DNA of 64,000 nt, from the NCBI RefSeq assembly GCF_004361065.1, contig NZ_SELT01000016.1:1-64000 (forward strand), in the 5' to 3' direction. The notes beneath the pieces were generated by a model that worked only from the letters and a program-made list of their open reading frames with translations, did no database searches and had not been told where the DNA came from. The translations under genes and the position numbers were made by a program. Origin of the DNA: Cognatilysobacter terrigena. Its GTDB lineage: Bacteria > Pseudomonadota > Gammaproteobacteria > Xanthomonadales > Xanthomonadaceae. Below are positions 16,981 to 26,296 of this stretch, piece by piece (position 1 is the stretch's first letter; each line of letters begins with the position of its first letter).

Positions 16981-19368
16981 ATGGACATGCGCGTCGCGGC
17001 GGTGGAGTCGAGTGCGTCAGCGGGCTGCTGGCACTGCGGCGAGCCGCTGCCGCCCTCGCCCGCCTACCTGCGACTGGACGACGCCACGCGCGCGTTCTGC
17101 TGCGATGGCTGCGCCGCGGCGGCACAGTGGATCCGCGACGCCCATCTCGACGACTACTACCGCCTACGCAGCGAACGCGCCTCGCGTGTCGGCACCGAAC
17201 CGGCCGACTTTGTTGTGTGGGATCGCGACGACGTGGTCGCCGGCCACGTGCGCGACATCGACGGCCTGCGCGAGATCACGGTCGTCACCGACGGCATGCG
17301 CTGCGCCGCGTGCGCATGGCTGATCGATCGCGCCCTGTCGAACGAACCGGGCGTTCGCGACGTGTCCGCGAATGCGGTGACGGGCCGTATCCGGCTGACA
17401 TGGGATCCGGCGACGACGACGCTTTCGTCGCCACTGCGGCGCCTCGCATTGCTCGGCTATCGGCCGTACCTCGCGGGCGGCTTCATCGACGAGGAGGCAC
17501 GTCGCCGCGCGCGCAACCGTTCGCTGCTGCGCATCGGTCTCGCCAGCCTCGGTGCGATGCAGGCGATGATGTTCGGCGAAGCGCTCTACCTCGATACCGG
17601 CGGCACGATGGCCATCGCCACGCGCGATTTCCTGCGCTGGATCACCTTCCTCGTCTCCACGCCCGTCGTGTTCTATGCGGGCTGGCCGTTCCTCGAAGGC
17701 GCGTGGCGCGAGCTGCAGCACCGCCGCCTCGGCATGGACGTGCTCGTCGCGACCTCGACGCTGCTTGCGTACATCGCCAGCGTGGTCGAAACCGTACGGG
17801 GCGGGCCACACGTCTGGTACGACGCCGCGGTGATGTTCGTCTTCCTGCTGCTGGTCGCGCGCACGCTCGAGGAACGCGCACGCGCCGCTGCGAACGCGCA
17901 GGTGGACGCCCTCAGTCGCGCGCGCCCGGTGCTTGCGACGCGCGAACGGTCCGACGGCACCCGCGAGACCGTGCCGGTGGCAGCGCTGCAGGTGGACGAC
18001 GTCGCCTGCGTCGCCGCCGGCGAACCGGCGCCCGCCGACGGCACTCTGCTCGACGACGAAGCGCGCTTCGAGGAGGCGCTGCTGACCGGCGAACCACATC
18101 CGGTCGCGCACCGTGCTGGCGACATGATCTTTGCCGGCACGATCTGCCGCGATCGCCCCGCCCGCATGCGGGTGACGCGCGTCGGCGCCGACACGCGCCT
18201 GTCGGAACTCACCCGCCTCGTGGAGCAGGCGCAGGCGCACCGCCCGCGGCTCGCGCAGGTCGCCGACCGCATCGCGGGCGTGTTCGTCGTGGCGATGTTG
18301 CTCGTCGCGGCCGCCACCTTCATCGCATGGCGTCTGCACGATCCGTCGCATGCGCTGGACGTGACGTTGGCCGTGCTCGCGATCTCCTGCCCCTGTGCGC
18401 TCTCGCTGTCGATTCCGGCGGCAGTCGCGGCGGCGCACGGCGGCCTCGCGCGCATCGGCATGCTCGCGACGCGGCCGGATGCACTCGACCGACTCGCGCG
18501 AGCCGACGATGTCGTGTTCGACAAGACCGGCACACTGACCGATGGCAGCGCGCGCCTCGTACGCGTCGAGACGTACGGCGTCGACGAGGCGTCGGCCCTC
18601 CGCATGGCCGCCGCGCTCGAACAGGGGTCGACTCACCCGCTCGCCGCAGCGTTCACTGACATGCCTGCAGCGATCACGCACGACGTGCGCCTCGTCGCGG
18701 CGAAAGGCCTCGAAGGCACGGTCGACGGTCGACATCTGCGCATCGGTCGCGCCGACTTCGCCGCGGGTCGCAATGACGATGGCGCACTGTGGCTCGGCGA
18801 CGGCACGCGACCGCTCGCGCGTTTCGAGATCGGCGAAGGCCTGCGCGACGACGCGGCAGATGCGATCGCCTCGCTGCGTGCTCAGCGTCTGCAGGTCCGC
18901 CTCGCCAGCGGCGACGCGCGCGAGCGCGTCGCCGCCGTGGCGCAGCAGCTGGGAATCGACGACGCAAGCGCCCGCCAGACGCCCGAAGACAAGCTTGCGT
19001 ACGCGCGTGCACTGCAGCGCGAAGGCCGCGTCGTCGCGATGGTCGGCGACGGGCTCAACGACGCGCCGGTACTCGCCGGCGCCGATGTCTCCATCGCCAT
19101 CGGCACCGGCGCTGCGCTGGCCCAGCGCGCTGCGGATTTCGTGTTGACCGGCCGCTCGCTGTCACGTCTCGCGCAGGCCGTGTCGCTCGCGCGCCGCACC
19201 CGCACCGTCGTGCGACAGAACCTCACGTGGGCACTCGCCTACAACGCGCTCGCACTGCCGGCGGCGGTGACCGGCCACGTCGCGCCGTGGCTCGCGGCGC
19301 TGGGCATGAGCCTGTCGTCGCTCGCGGTCACGCTCAACGCGTTACGGCTTGCAAGGAGACCGGCATGA
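16981..19368 (+). CDS. ccoI: Copper-exporting P1B-type ATPase for oxidase assembly (FixI)
   Basis: This 795-aa ATPase has an N-terminal Cys cluster (CWHCGEPLP and FCCDGC), a heavy-metal domain with RCAACAW, about eight membrane helices with the metal-binding SCPCALS, the phosphorylation motif DKTGTLTDG and the hinge GDGLNDAPVL. It belongs to the FixI/CopA2 type, which exports Cu(I) slowly to the periplasm for insertion into the cbb3 oxidase rather than for detoxification. It starts one base after ccoH and overlaps ccoS by four bases. Confidence 0.95.
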   Translation: MDMRVAAVESSASAGCWHCGEPLPPSPAYLRLDDATRAFCCDGCAAAAQWIRDAHLDDYYRLRSERASRVGTEPADFVVWDRDDVVAGHVRDIDGLREITVVTDGMRCAACAWLIDRALSNEPGVRDVSANAVTGRIRLTWDPATTTLSSPLRRLALLGYRPYLAGGFIDEEARRRARNRSLLRIGLASLGAMQAMMFGEALYLDTGGTMAIATRDFLRWITFLVSTPVVFYAGWPFLEGAWRELQHRRLGMDVLVATSTLLAYIASVVETVRGGPHVWYDAAVMFVFLLLVARTLEERARAAANAQVDALSRARPVLATRERSDGTRETVPVAALQVDDVACVAAGEPAPADGTLLDDEARFEEALLTGEPHPVAHRAGDMIFAGTICRDRPARMRVTRVGADTRLSELTRLVEQAQAHRPRLAQVADRIAGVFVVAMLLVAAATFIAWRLHDPSHALDVTLAVLAISCPCALSLSIPAAVAAAHGGLARIGMLATRPDALDRLARADDVVFDKTGTLTDGSARLVRVETYGVDEASALRMAAALEQGSTHPLAAAFTDMPAAITHDVRLVAAKGLEGTVDGRHLRIGRADFAAGRNDDGALWLGDGTRPLARFEIGEGLRDDAADAIASLRAQRLQVRLASGDARERVAAVAQQLGIDDASARQTPEDKLAYARALQREGRVVAMVGDGLNDAPVLAGADVSIAIGTGAALAQRAADFVLTGRSLSRLAQAVSLARRTRTVVRQNLTWALAYNALALPAAVTGHVAPWLAALGMSLSSLAVTLNALRLARRPA

Positions 19369-19517
19369 CCATCCTCCTCCTGCTCATTCCACTCAGCCTG
19401 ATGCTGCTCGGCGTCGCGGTGTACGCGTTCTGGTGGGCAGTGAAGCGCGGCCAGTTCGACGATCTCGACACGCCGGCCATCGACATCCTCCGCGACGATC
19501 CACCCAGACGTGACTGA
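19365..19517 (+). CDS. ccoS: cbb3-type cytochrome oxidase assembly protein CcoS
   Basis: This 50-aa protein has an N-terminal membrane helix followed by AFWWAVKRGQFDDLD and a short acidic tail. The W-x3-K-x-GQFDDL block is the family signature. It overlaps ccoI (ATGA) with AGGAG in front. CcoS is needed for cofactor loading of cbb3 oxidase. The gene is small but secure from motif and context. Confidence 0.93.
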   Translation: MTILLLLIPLSLMLLGVAVYAFWWAVKRGQFDDLDTPAIDILRDDPPRRD

Positions 19518-19518
19518 C

Positions 19519-20244
19519 ATGGATCTGGCCTGGCTCACGCTGGCGTCCGCGCTGCTGACGGGACTCGTCGGCAGCGGGCACTGCGCGGTGATGTGCGGCG
19601 GTATCGCCACGGGATTCCCCGCGATGGCGCCGCGCGCAGGCTGGCGTTACGTCATCGAACCGAACCTCGGGCGCCTGCTCGGCTATGCGATCGCGGGCGC
19701 GGTGGCCGGTGGGCTCGGCCACGCGATCGTGGGTATCGCCGCAATGCCGGAGCTGCGTCTTGCGCTGCGCATCGCGACCGGCGTCGTGCTGCTCGCGGCG
19801 GGTATTCGGCTGTGGCGAGGCACCGCGTCGACATCGCCCTATTCGACGCTGGGCGGTGGCGTGTGGCGCGCCCTCAAGCCCTTGCAGCGTCGACTGCTCC
19901 CGGCGAACACGTCGACGCGACGCCTCGTGCTCGGCGCCCTCTGGGGTTGGCTGCCGTGCGGACTCAGCACGACGGTGCTGGCCGCCGCATGGCTGCAAGC
20001 CAGCGCCGCCGGCGGTGCGATGACGATGGCGGCGTTCGGGCTCGGCACGCTGCCCGTCATGCTGCCGTTGACCTGGTCCGGTCAGCAGCTCGGTCGACGC
20101 CTGCTGCGCGGCCGCGTGCGCGGCGCAGTCGGCCTCGTGGTCGGCGCTGCCGGCGCGCTGACGATCACTGCTCCCTGGCTCGCCACATGGATGCCGGTGT
20201 TGCACGGCCCGCTCGCCGCGCTGGGCTGCACGTCGCCGACGTGA
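19519..20244 (+). CDS. TauE/SafE (COG2836) family membrane protein, probable cbb3 maturation factor
   Basis: The protein has 241 residues from ATG 19519; a GTG at 19510 overlapping the ccoS stop would add three residues. About six membrane helices carry GSGHCAVMCGG in helix 1 and LWGWLPCGLSTT in the second half, typical of COG2836 proteins found in cco clusters. Cys/Met-rich membrane motifs suggest copper or thiol chemistry; a copper-transport role has been proposed for relatives, but this is inference here. The stop is immediately adjacent to the end of the convergent fnr gene. Confidence 0.85.
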   Translation: MDLAWLTLASALLTGLVGSGHCAVMCGGIATGFPAMAPRAGWRYVIEPNLGRLLGYAIAGAVAGGLGHAIVGIAAMPELRLALRIATGVVLLAAGIRLWRGTASTSPYSTLGGGVWRALKPLQRRLLPANTSTRRLVLGALWGWLPCGLSTTVLAAAWLQASAAGGAMTMAAFGLGTLPVMLPLTWSGQQLGRRLLRGRVRGAVGLVVGAAGALTITAPWLATWMPVLHGPLAALGCTSPT

Positions 20245-21012
20245 TCAGGCGCGTTGCTGGCGCTGGCGTCCATTGCCGTCGCCGCTGTCGCCAGCATGCG
20301 CGAGCCGTTCGAGTTCGGCACTGTCGAGGATCTCCACGCGCCGTCCGTGCACCGCGATCACGCCGTCGTCCTGCAGCCGCGTGAATCCGCGGCTGACGGT
20401 TTCGAGCGCGAGTCCCAGGAACCGTGCGATGTCCTCGCGGCTCATTGGCAGTCGCAGACGGTCGGTCGGCTCGCCGATCGTGCGCAGGCGCTCCGTCAGT
20501 CCATGGAGGAACAACGCGATGCGCTCGTTCGCCTGCCGTCGCGCAAGGATTTCGAGATGGTCCTGATCGCGCCCGACACTCTGCCCGATCACGCGCATCA
20601 GCTGACGCTGCAGACCCGGGAGCTGCGACGCGACGGTCGACAGCTCGTCGAACGGCACTTCGCAGACGTTGGCCGTGGTCAATGCGACCGCCTCGCAGCG
20701 GTGCATGCCCGACCCCAACGCATCCAGACCGATGAGCTCGCCCGGCAGGTGGAAGCCGATGACCTGCTCCTCGCCGTCTTCACTCACCAGCACGGTCTTG
20801 AACGCGCCATCTCGGGCGACGAAAACCGCGCCCATGGCATCGCCTTGCCGGAACAGCCGCTCCCCGGCATCCACCGGTCGCTTGCGCCTCACGATCTCGT
20901 CGAGTCGCTGTAGGTCATCGCGGCCGATGCCGGCCGGTAGGCAAAGCTGCTGAAGCGAGCACTGGGCGCAACCGCGCCGCAATGTGATGAGGTCGATGGA
21001 AGGTGCCGCCAT
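20245..21012 (-). CDS. fnr: Oxygen-sensing FNR regulator
   Basis: The protein has 255 residues from ATG 21012 (a TTG nine bases upstream is less likely). Four cluster ligands are present: Cys15, Cys18 and Cys24 in CAQCSLQQLC, and central Cys106 in HRCEAVAL. That is the FNR pattern for an oxygen-labile 4Fe-4S cluster. A cNMP-fold sensor, a long dimer helix, and a Crp-type HTH with recognition residues ETVSR follow; E, S and R are those that read TTGAT. Boxes of exactly this type stand before ccoN and hemN, so it is the local anaerobic activator. It is convergent with the cco cluster and divergent from hemN. Confidence 0.95.
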   Translation of the reverse strand: MAAPSIDLITLRRGCAQCSLQQLCLPAGIGRDDLQRLDEIVRRKRPVDAGERLFRQGDAMGAVFVARDGAFKTVLVSEDGEEQVIGFHLPGELIGLDALGSGMHRCEAVALTTANVCEVPFDELSTVASQLPGLQRQLMRVIGQSVGRDQDHLEILARRQANERIALFLHGLTERLRTIGEPTDRLRLPMSREDIARFLGLALETVSRGFTRLQDDGVIAVHGRRVEILDSAELERLAHAGDSGDGNGRQRQQRA

Positions 21013-21151
21013 GTCGCTCAAGGCTCATCGCTCGGACGGACGGACAGCTTAATGGGTCGGGATTACCACGACGTAGACGGGAAGCGGCCGCCAGGTGAAC
21101 CCGGTCACGCAAGGCGCTTCCCCCGGAATCTCCCCCGCACGATCTCGCGGG

Positions 21152-21165
21152 TTGATCCGAATCAA
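21152..21165 (+). promoter_or_regulatory. FNR box upstream of hemN
   Basis: TTGAT-CCGA-ATCAA is a perfect FNR site. The centre (21158.5) is 41.5 bases upstream of the A of the hemN ATG, with a -10-like TATCGT at 21187-21192, so a class II transcript would start at or next to the start codon. It could also act on fnr, 140 bases away on the other strand. Confidence 0.82.
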
Positions 21166-21199
21166 GTCGGCACCGACCCGCAACCGTATCGTCACCGCC

Positions 21200-22600
21200 A
21201 TGGCGACGAACGACGCATTGATCGACCGCGCGCTGCTGGAGCGCTACAACCGACCGGGTCCGCGCTACACCTCCTATCCGACGGCTCCGCACTTCCGCGA
21301 GCACTTCGGCGAGGCCGACCTGCGCGACGCCATCGTCGCGAGCAACGGCGATCCGATCCCGCGTCGACTGTCGCTCTACGTGCACGTGCCCTTCTGCAGC
21401 AGCCCGTGCTTCTACTGCGGCTGCAATCGCGTGGTGACGCGCGATGCGGCGCGAGGCGAGCGCTACCTCCAGCATCTCGATCGCGAGATCGGGCTGATCG
21501 CGCCGCTGTTCGACGCCGACCGCGAGCTCATCCAGCTCCACTTCGGCGGCGGCACGCCGAATTTCCTGTCACCGGGTCAGCTGCGGCAATGCGTCGACAG
21601 CATCCGCCGCGCGTTCCGATTCTCGGACTCGCCCGATCGCGACATCTCCATCGAACTCGATCCGCGCTTCGTCACGCGCGAGGACATTGCGGAACTCGCC
21701 GCGGCCGGCTTCAACCGTGCCAGCCTCGGCGTGCAGGATTTCGACGCCGACGTGCAGCGCGCGGTGAACCGCGTGCAGAGCGTCGAGGAAACGCGCGAGG
21801 TGGTCGATGCCTGCCGCGCGCACGGGTTCCGCTCCGTGAACATCGATCTGATCTACGGTCTGCCCAAGCAGACGCTCGACGGCTTCTCGCGCACGCTCGA
21901 CGACGTACTCGCGATGCGTCCCGATCGCCTCGCCGTCTACAGCTATGCGCACCTGCCCGAGCTGTTCCGCGCGCACCGACAGATCCACGATGCGGACCTG
22001 CCCTCACCCGACGTCAAGCTGTCGCTGCTGACGCTCGCGATCGATCGCCTCGCACGGGCCGGCTACGTCTACATCGGCATGGACCACTTCGCACTGCCCG
22101 ACGACGACCTCGCGCGCGCACAGTCGCGCGGCGGCCTGCATCGCAACTTCATGGGCTATACGACGCACGCCGACAGCGACCTCGTCGGCGTCGGCGTCAG
22201 CGCGATCAGTCACATCGGCAACGTGTTCAGCCAGAACCCCCGCGACTTGCCGAGTTGGGAGACGGCGCTCGACGACGGCCGCCTGCCCGTCTTCCGCGGC
22301 CTGCATCTCAGCGACGACGACCAGTTGCGCGCCGATGTCATCCAGGCGCTGATGTGCAGCGGCGAGATTCCCACGCACGCACTCGAGCGGCGCTACGGCA
22401 TCGATTTCGACGACTACTTCGGCGCCTGCCTCGAGCGCCTCGCGCCGCTGGAGTCGGACGGGCTCGTGCGTCGCGATGCCGAACGTATCGTCGCGACCCC
22501 GCGCGGTCGCCTGCTTCTGCGGAACATCGCGATGTGCTTCGATGCCTATCTCGACGCCACCGCGGACGTGGTTCGCCCGCGCTTCTCGAAATCCGTTTGA
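21200..22600 (+). CDS. hemN: Oxygen-independent coproporphyrinogen III oxidase
   Basis: The protein has 466 residues from ATG 21200. It is a radical SAM enzyme with the 4Fe-4S motif FCSSPCFYCGC (CX3CX2C) followed by the HFGGGTPNFL glycine motif. YNRPGPRYTSYPTAPHF near the N-terminus is typical of true HemN. It converts coproporphyrinogen III to protoporphyrinogen IX without oxygen, supplying haem for the cbb3 oxidase when air is short. The open frame continues upstream through the FNR box, but this start fits the family. There is no Shine-Dalgarno sequence. Confidence 0.95.
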   Translation: MATNDALIDRALLERYNRPGPRYTSYPTAPHFREHFGEADLRDAIVASNGDPIPRRLSLYVHVPFCSSPCFYCGCNRVVTRDAARGERYLQHLDREIGLIAPLFDADRELIQLHFGGGTPNFLSPGQLRQCVDSIRRAFRFSDSPDRDISIELDPRFVTREDIAELAAAGFNRASLGVQDFDADVQRAVNRVQSVEETREVVDACRAHGFRSVNIDLIYGLPKQTLDGFSRTLDDVLAMRPDRLAVYSYAHLPELFRAHRQIHDADLPSPDVKLSLLTLAIDRLARAGYVYIGMDHFALPDDDLARAQSRGGLHRNFMGYTTHADSDLVGVGVSAISHIGNVFSQNPRDLPSWETALDDGRLPVFRGLHLSDDDQLRADVIQALMCSGEIPTHALERRYGIDFDDYFGACLERLAPLESDGLVRRDAERIVATPRGRLLLRNIAMCFDAYLDATADVVRPRFSKSV

Positions 22601-22726
22601 GGCATCGATGCGCGAAGCGCACGAGGGCCAGCTGGAGTGGTTGCCCGACCGCCGAAGTGGTCAGACGCGCGGAGCCGGGGCGGTGGGTGCATCGCTGACA
22701 CGCAGCAGCACTTCCGTCGCCCATCA

Positions 22727-25087
22727 CTACTTTGACATCGAATAAGGATGCTCGGCCGCGGCGCTCGGCCAGTCGCGGTTCGGCGTCGCCTGCATCGTGA
22801 AGTGCAGTTCGCCGCCGCGAAGGATCTCTTCATGGCGGATGAACGTGCGGTCGAGCGGCCGGCCGTCGAGCGTGACGCGACCGACATACGGATGCGCGTC
22901 GTCGAGTCCGTCCGCAATCATGGTGAAACGCTTGCCGTTCGGCAGGTTCAGCGTCGCGCGCGGCAGGAACGGGCGGCCAATGATGTACTCGTTGCTCGCC
23001 GGCGCGACGGGATAGAAGCCGAGCGCGGTGAACACGTACCAGGCCGACATCTGGCCGAGGTCGTCGTTGCCGGAGAGTCCATCGGGACGAGGCGCGTACT
23101 GCGTCGACATGATCGTCCCGAGCCGCGCCTGCGTGCGCCACGGCTGGCCGGCGGCGGCGTAGAGATAGGCGACGTGGTGACTCGGTTCGTTGCCGTGCGC
23201 GTACCAGCCGATCAGGCCGGTGATGTCTTCCATGTGCGCGAAGATCTTCGGGTCGATCTTGGCGTCGAACACGTCGTCGAGTTTGGCAAGCAGGCGATCC
23301 GCGCCGCCGTGCGCAGCCGCGAGGCCCGCGACGTCCTGCGGCACGTACCACGAGTATTGCCAGGCGTTGCCTTCGGTGTAGTCGGTGCCGTAGCCGCTCG
23401 CGGTGGGATCGAACGGCTCGCGGAACTTGCCGTCGCGCGTGCGGGCGCGCATGAAGCCGGTCGCCGGATCGAACGCGTTCTTCCAGTTGGCGGCGCGCTT
23501 CTCGAATTGCGTGGCGACATCGGGGCGCCCCATCGCCGACGCCATGCGTGCGATCGTCCAATCATCGAACGCATATTCGAGCGTCTTCGACGCAGCCTCG
23601 TCTTCTTCGTCGATCGGCACATAGCCGAGCTGCATGTACTGCGCGAGCCCGTCGTACGGGCCGTAGGTCGCGCTGGACACCATGGCCTTGAGCGCCGCGT
23701 CGGTGTCGTAGCCGCGAATGCCCTTCATGTAGGCATCGGCGATCACCGGAACCGCGTGGTAGCCGATCACGCACCACGTCTCCTGACCGTGGAACGCCCA
23801 CACCGGCAACGTGCCGTAGGGGCTGGCCTGCTGCGACGCGATCAGCGAACTGACAAAGTCGCTGTTGCGCTTTTCAGGTTGCACCAGCGTCAGCAGCGGA
23901 TGCAGCGCGCGGTAGGTGTCCCACAGCGAGAACGTCGAATAGTTCGTGAAACCCTTCGCCTGGTGCACGGCGTTGTCGGGGCCGCGATAGCGCCCGTCGA
24001 CGTCCATGAACAGCGTCGGCCCCATGAACGTGTGGTAGAGCGCGGTGTAGAAGCTGCGGCGCTGCGTGTCGGGCGCATCGACATCGACCGCGCCGAGCGC
24101 CTGCGTCCATTGCGTGCGTGCATTCGCGCGCACGGCGTCGAAATCCCAGCCCGGCATTTCGGCGTCGAGATTCGCGATCGCGTTGGCCTCGTCGACGCTT
24201 GAAATCGCGACCTTCGCAATCAGCGGACGCCCACCGAGATCACCGAAATCGAACGTGCCGACGAGCTGCCGGCCTTCGATCTGCGCGCGTGCCGAGGGAT
24301 CCTTGTCGCCCGGCGGCGGAAAGCCCTTGTAGACGACGTCGGTCTCGGTGTTGTTGAACGTGTGCGCGGCCGGTGCAGTGGAAAAGCGCATCGCGAAGTA
24401 GAGCTGGCGACCCGGCGCCCAGCCGCGCGTTTCGCGGAAACCCGTGACCGTCCCGTCGGGCCGCAGGCGCATGCGCGACCAGAGCACCTTGCCCGGGTAG
24501 TCGTACATGCTCGTGCGCAGGTCGACGAGCACGTGCGCCGCTTCGCCTTTCGGGAACGTGTAGCGATGCACGCCGACGCGCGCGCTCGCGGTGAGTTCGG
24601 CGCGCACCCGGTAGTCGTCGAGCGTGACCGCGTAATAGCCCGGCTGCGCGACTTCCGTTTCGTGGCGGAAGCGCGACGTGTAGCCGCCACCCGGCTTGGC
24701 GGGATCGCCGCGTTCGGTGCGCACCGTCCCTGTGATCGGCATGACCAGCACATCGCCGAGGTCCGAGTGACCGGTGCCCGAGAAATGCGTATGGGAGAAG
24801 CCGACGATGGTGCGGTCGTCGTACCGGTAGCCCGCGGCCCAGCCGTAGGCCTCCTTGCGCGGCTTGATCTGCGTGTCGGGGCTCAGCTGGATCATGCCGA
24901 ACGGGACGGTCGCACCCGGGAAGGTGTGGCCCTCGCCGCCCGTGCCGATGAAGGGGTCGACCGCGGCGTAGGCGCTGGACGCCTCCGGTCGCGGCGCCGC
25001 GGTGAGCGCGCTTGCGACGAACAGGCCCGCGATGCCCGCGATCCAGGCCGTCCGGCCTGTGCTCCACCCGCCCTGTCCACCCGCCAT
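22727..25087 (-). CDS. Secreted GH92 alpha-mannosidase
   Basis: The protein has 786 residues from ATG 25087; the open frame upstream is only a shadow of lacI. A signal peptide (hydrophobic stretch WIAGIAGLFVASALTAAP) precedes the GH92 fold: VDPFIGTGGEGHTFPGAT at the start, FSLWDTYRALHPLLTL and WAFHGQETWCVIGY in the (alpha/alpha)6 barrel, and the family hallmark GNDDLGQMSAWYVFTALGFY. GH92 enzymes are calcium-dependent inverting exo-alpha-mannosidases acting on N-glycans or fungal mannan; the linkage specificity cannot be read. It is divergent from lacI, and a 20-bp operator lies 10 bases before the start. Confidence 0.95.
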   Translation of the reverse strand: MAGGQGGWSTGRTAWIAGIAGLFVASALTAAPRPEASSAYAAVDPFIGTGGEGHTFPGATVPFGMIQLSPDTQIKPRKEAYGWAAGYRYDDRTIVGFSHTHFSGTGHSDLGDVLVMPITGTVRTERGDPAKPGGGYTSRFRHETEVAQPGYYAVTLDDYRVRAELTASARVGVHRYTFPKGEAAHVLVDLRTSMYDYPGKVLWSRMRLRPDGTVTGFRETRGWAPGRQLYFAMRFSTAPAAHTFNNTETDVVYKGFPPPGDKDPSARAQIEGRQLVGTFDFGDLGGRPLIAKVAISSVDEANAIANLDAEMPGWDFDAVRANARTQWTQALGAVDVDAPDTQRRSFYTALYHTFMGPTLFMDVDGRYRGPDNAVHQAKGFTNYSTFSLWDTYRALHPLLTLVQPEKRNSDFVSSLIASQQASPYGTLPVWAFHGQETWCVIGYHAVPVIADAYMKGIRGYDTDAALKAMVSSATYGPYDGLAQYMQLGYVPIDEEDEAASKTLEYAFDDWTIARMASAMGRPDVATQFEKRAANWKNAFDPATGFMRARTRDGKFREPFDPTASGYGTDYTEGNAWQYSWYVPQDVAGLAAAHGGADRLLAKLDDVFDAKIDPKIFAHMEDITGLIGWYAHGNEPSHHVAYLYAAAGQPWRTQARLGTIMSTQYAPRPDGLSGNDDLGQMSAWYVFTALGFYPVAPASNEYIIGRPFLPRATLNLPNGKRFTMIADGLDDAHPYVGRVTLDGRPLDRTFIRHEEILRGGELHFTMQATPNRDWPSAAAEHPYSMSK

Positions 25088-25096
25088 GATGCCACC

Positions 25097-25116
25097 GATT
25101 TGGATCGTTCCAAATC
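25097..25116. promoter_or_regulatory. LacI-family operator O1 (GH92 side)
   Basis: GATTTGGA-TCGT-TCCAAATC has perfect 8-bp arms around a central CG, typical of LacI-family operators. It lies directly upstream of the GH92 start and should repress it. It matches the second site at 25197-25212. Confidence 0.75.
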
Positions 25117-25196
25117 GACGGTAGCACCACGCTCGCGCCCGGGCATGCTGCAGCGCGAAATGCCGACTCCGCACTTGGCGTGCAGACTCGAGGGCG

Positions 25197-25212
25197 TTTA
25201 GAACGATCCAAA
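25197..25212. promoter_or_regulatory. LacI-family operator O2 (lacI side)
   Basis: TTTAGA-ACGA-TCCAAA is, on the reverse strand, TTTGGATCGTTCTAAA, one mismatch from O1's core. It ends four bases before the lacI-type gene and implies autoregulation of the whole rightward operon. O1 and O2 are about 98 bases apart centre to centre, suitable for looping. Confidence 0.7.
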
Positions 25213-25216
25213 GCGG

Positions 25217-26296
25217 ATGCCCGCCAAACCTGCCAGCCCGCCTGCCGCCCCCGTCGACGCCCGCCGTCGCGTCACGCTCGACGACGTGGCGCGCGCCTGC
25301 GGCCTGTCGCGCGCGACGGTGTCGCTGGTGCTGCGCGGCAGCCCGTTGGTCAATCCCGACACACGCGCGCGGGTCGAAGCCGAGTTTCGGCGGCAGGGCT
25401 ACGTCTACCACCGCGGCGCGGCCAATCTGCGGCGCAAGGCGTCGTCGGGCATCGCGCTCGTCATCAACGACCTGTCCAACCCGTTCTTCGCCGAATTCGC
25501 GGCAGGCGTCGATGAAGCCCTTGCATCGACCGGGCACGTCACACTGCTCGGCAGCACTGGCGAGTCGGTCGAGCGCCAGCGCGCGGTACTCGCATCGCTG
25601 CTGGAACACGATCCGGCCGGAATCATCCTGTCGCCTGCCGAAGGCAGCGACGGCGCGGCCTTGCGACGCCTCGTCGGCATGCGCACCCCTGTGCTCGTGT
25701 TCAACCGCGAACTCGACGCCGACGATGGCACCGGCTGGGATTTCCTCGCGCTCGACAACGTTCGCGGCGCGCAACTCGCCACCATCCATCTCCTCGAACG
25801 CGGCCATCGCCGCATCGCCTTCTTCGGCGGCCACCGCGATTCGAGTTCGTGCCGCCAGCGTCGCGAGGGTTACCGCCTCGCGCTCGCGCAGGCCGGCATC
25901 GAACCGGAGCCACAGTGGCTCGTCGACTGCGCGCCGACGCGCCTCGAAGCCGCGCGCCAGGCGGCTGCGCTGTTCGCGCGCGATCCGGCGCCGACTGCCG
26001 CGGTCTGCTACAACGACGCCGTCGCACTCGGGCTGATCGCCGGCCTCGCCGCACTTGGCCGCCGCGCCGGGCAGGACTTCGCCGTCGTCGGCTTCGACGA
26101 CATTCCCGAAGCCGCGGTCAGCACGCCTCCGCTCACGACGATCGCCGTCGATCCGCGCGCACGCGGTCGGCAGGCGGCCCAACTCGTCCTGCAACGATCG
26201 ACGACGCCCGACGCCCCGCCGATGCACGTCATCGCGCCGGTCAAGCTGCAGATGCGCGCGAGCAGCGACGTTCGCGTCGACGGGAATCTGCAATGA
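25217..26296 (+). CDS. LacI-family repressor of the mannoside cluster
   Basis: The protein has 359 residues. The N-terminal helix-turn-helix (residues 19-41, VTLDDVARACGLSRATVSLV) and hinge are followed by a periplasmic-binding-protein-like sensor domain (IALVINDLSNPFFAEFAAGVD; VGFDDIPEAAVSTPPLTTI). It should bind O1 and O2 and release them on a mannose-derived ligand; the ligand is inferred from neighbours. The fructokinase gene overlaps by four bases (ATGA), so regulator and enzymes form one operon. Confidence 0.93.
   Translation: MPAKPASPPAAPVDARRRVTLDDVARACGLSRATVSLVLRGSPLVNPDTRARVEAEFRRQGYVYHRGAANLRRKASSGIALVINDLSNPFFAEFAAGVDEALASTGHVTLLGSTGESVERQRAVLASLLEHDPAGIILSPAEGSDGAALRRLVGMRTPVLVFNRELDADDGTGWDFLALDNVRGAQLATIHLLERGHRRIAFFGGHRDSSSCRQRREGYRLALAQAGIEPEPQWLVDCAPTRLEAARQAAALFARDPAPTAAVCYNDAVALGLIAGLAALGRRAGQDFAVVGFDDIPEAAVSTPPLTTIAVDPRARGRQAAQLVLQRSTTPDAPPMHVIAPVKLQMRASSDVRVDGNLQ

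Noticed and set aside
22608-22745. Possible 45-codon gene after hemN
   Set aside because: No ribosome site, no recognisable pattern, and it overlaps the 3' end of the GH92 gene.
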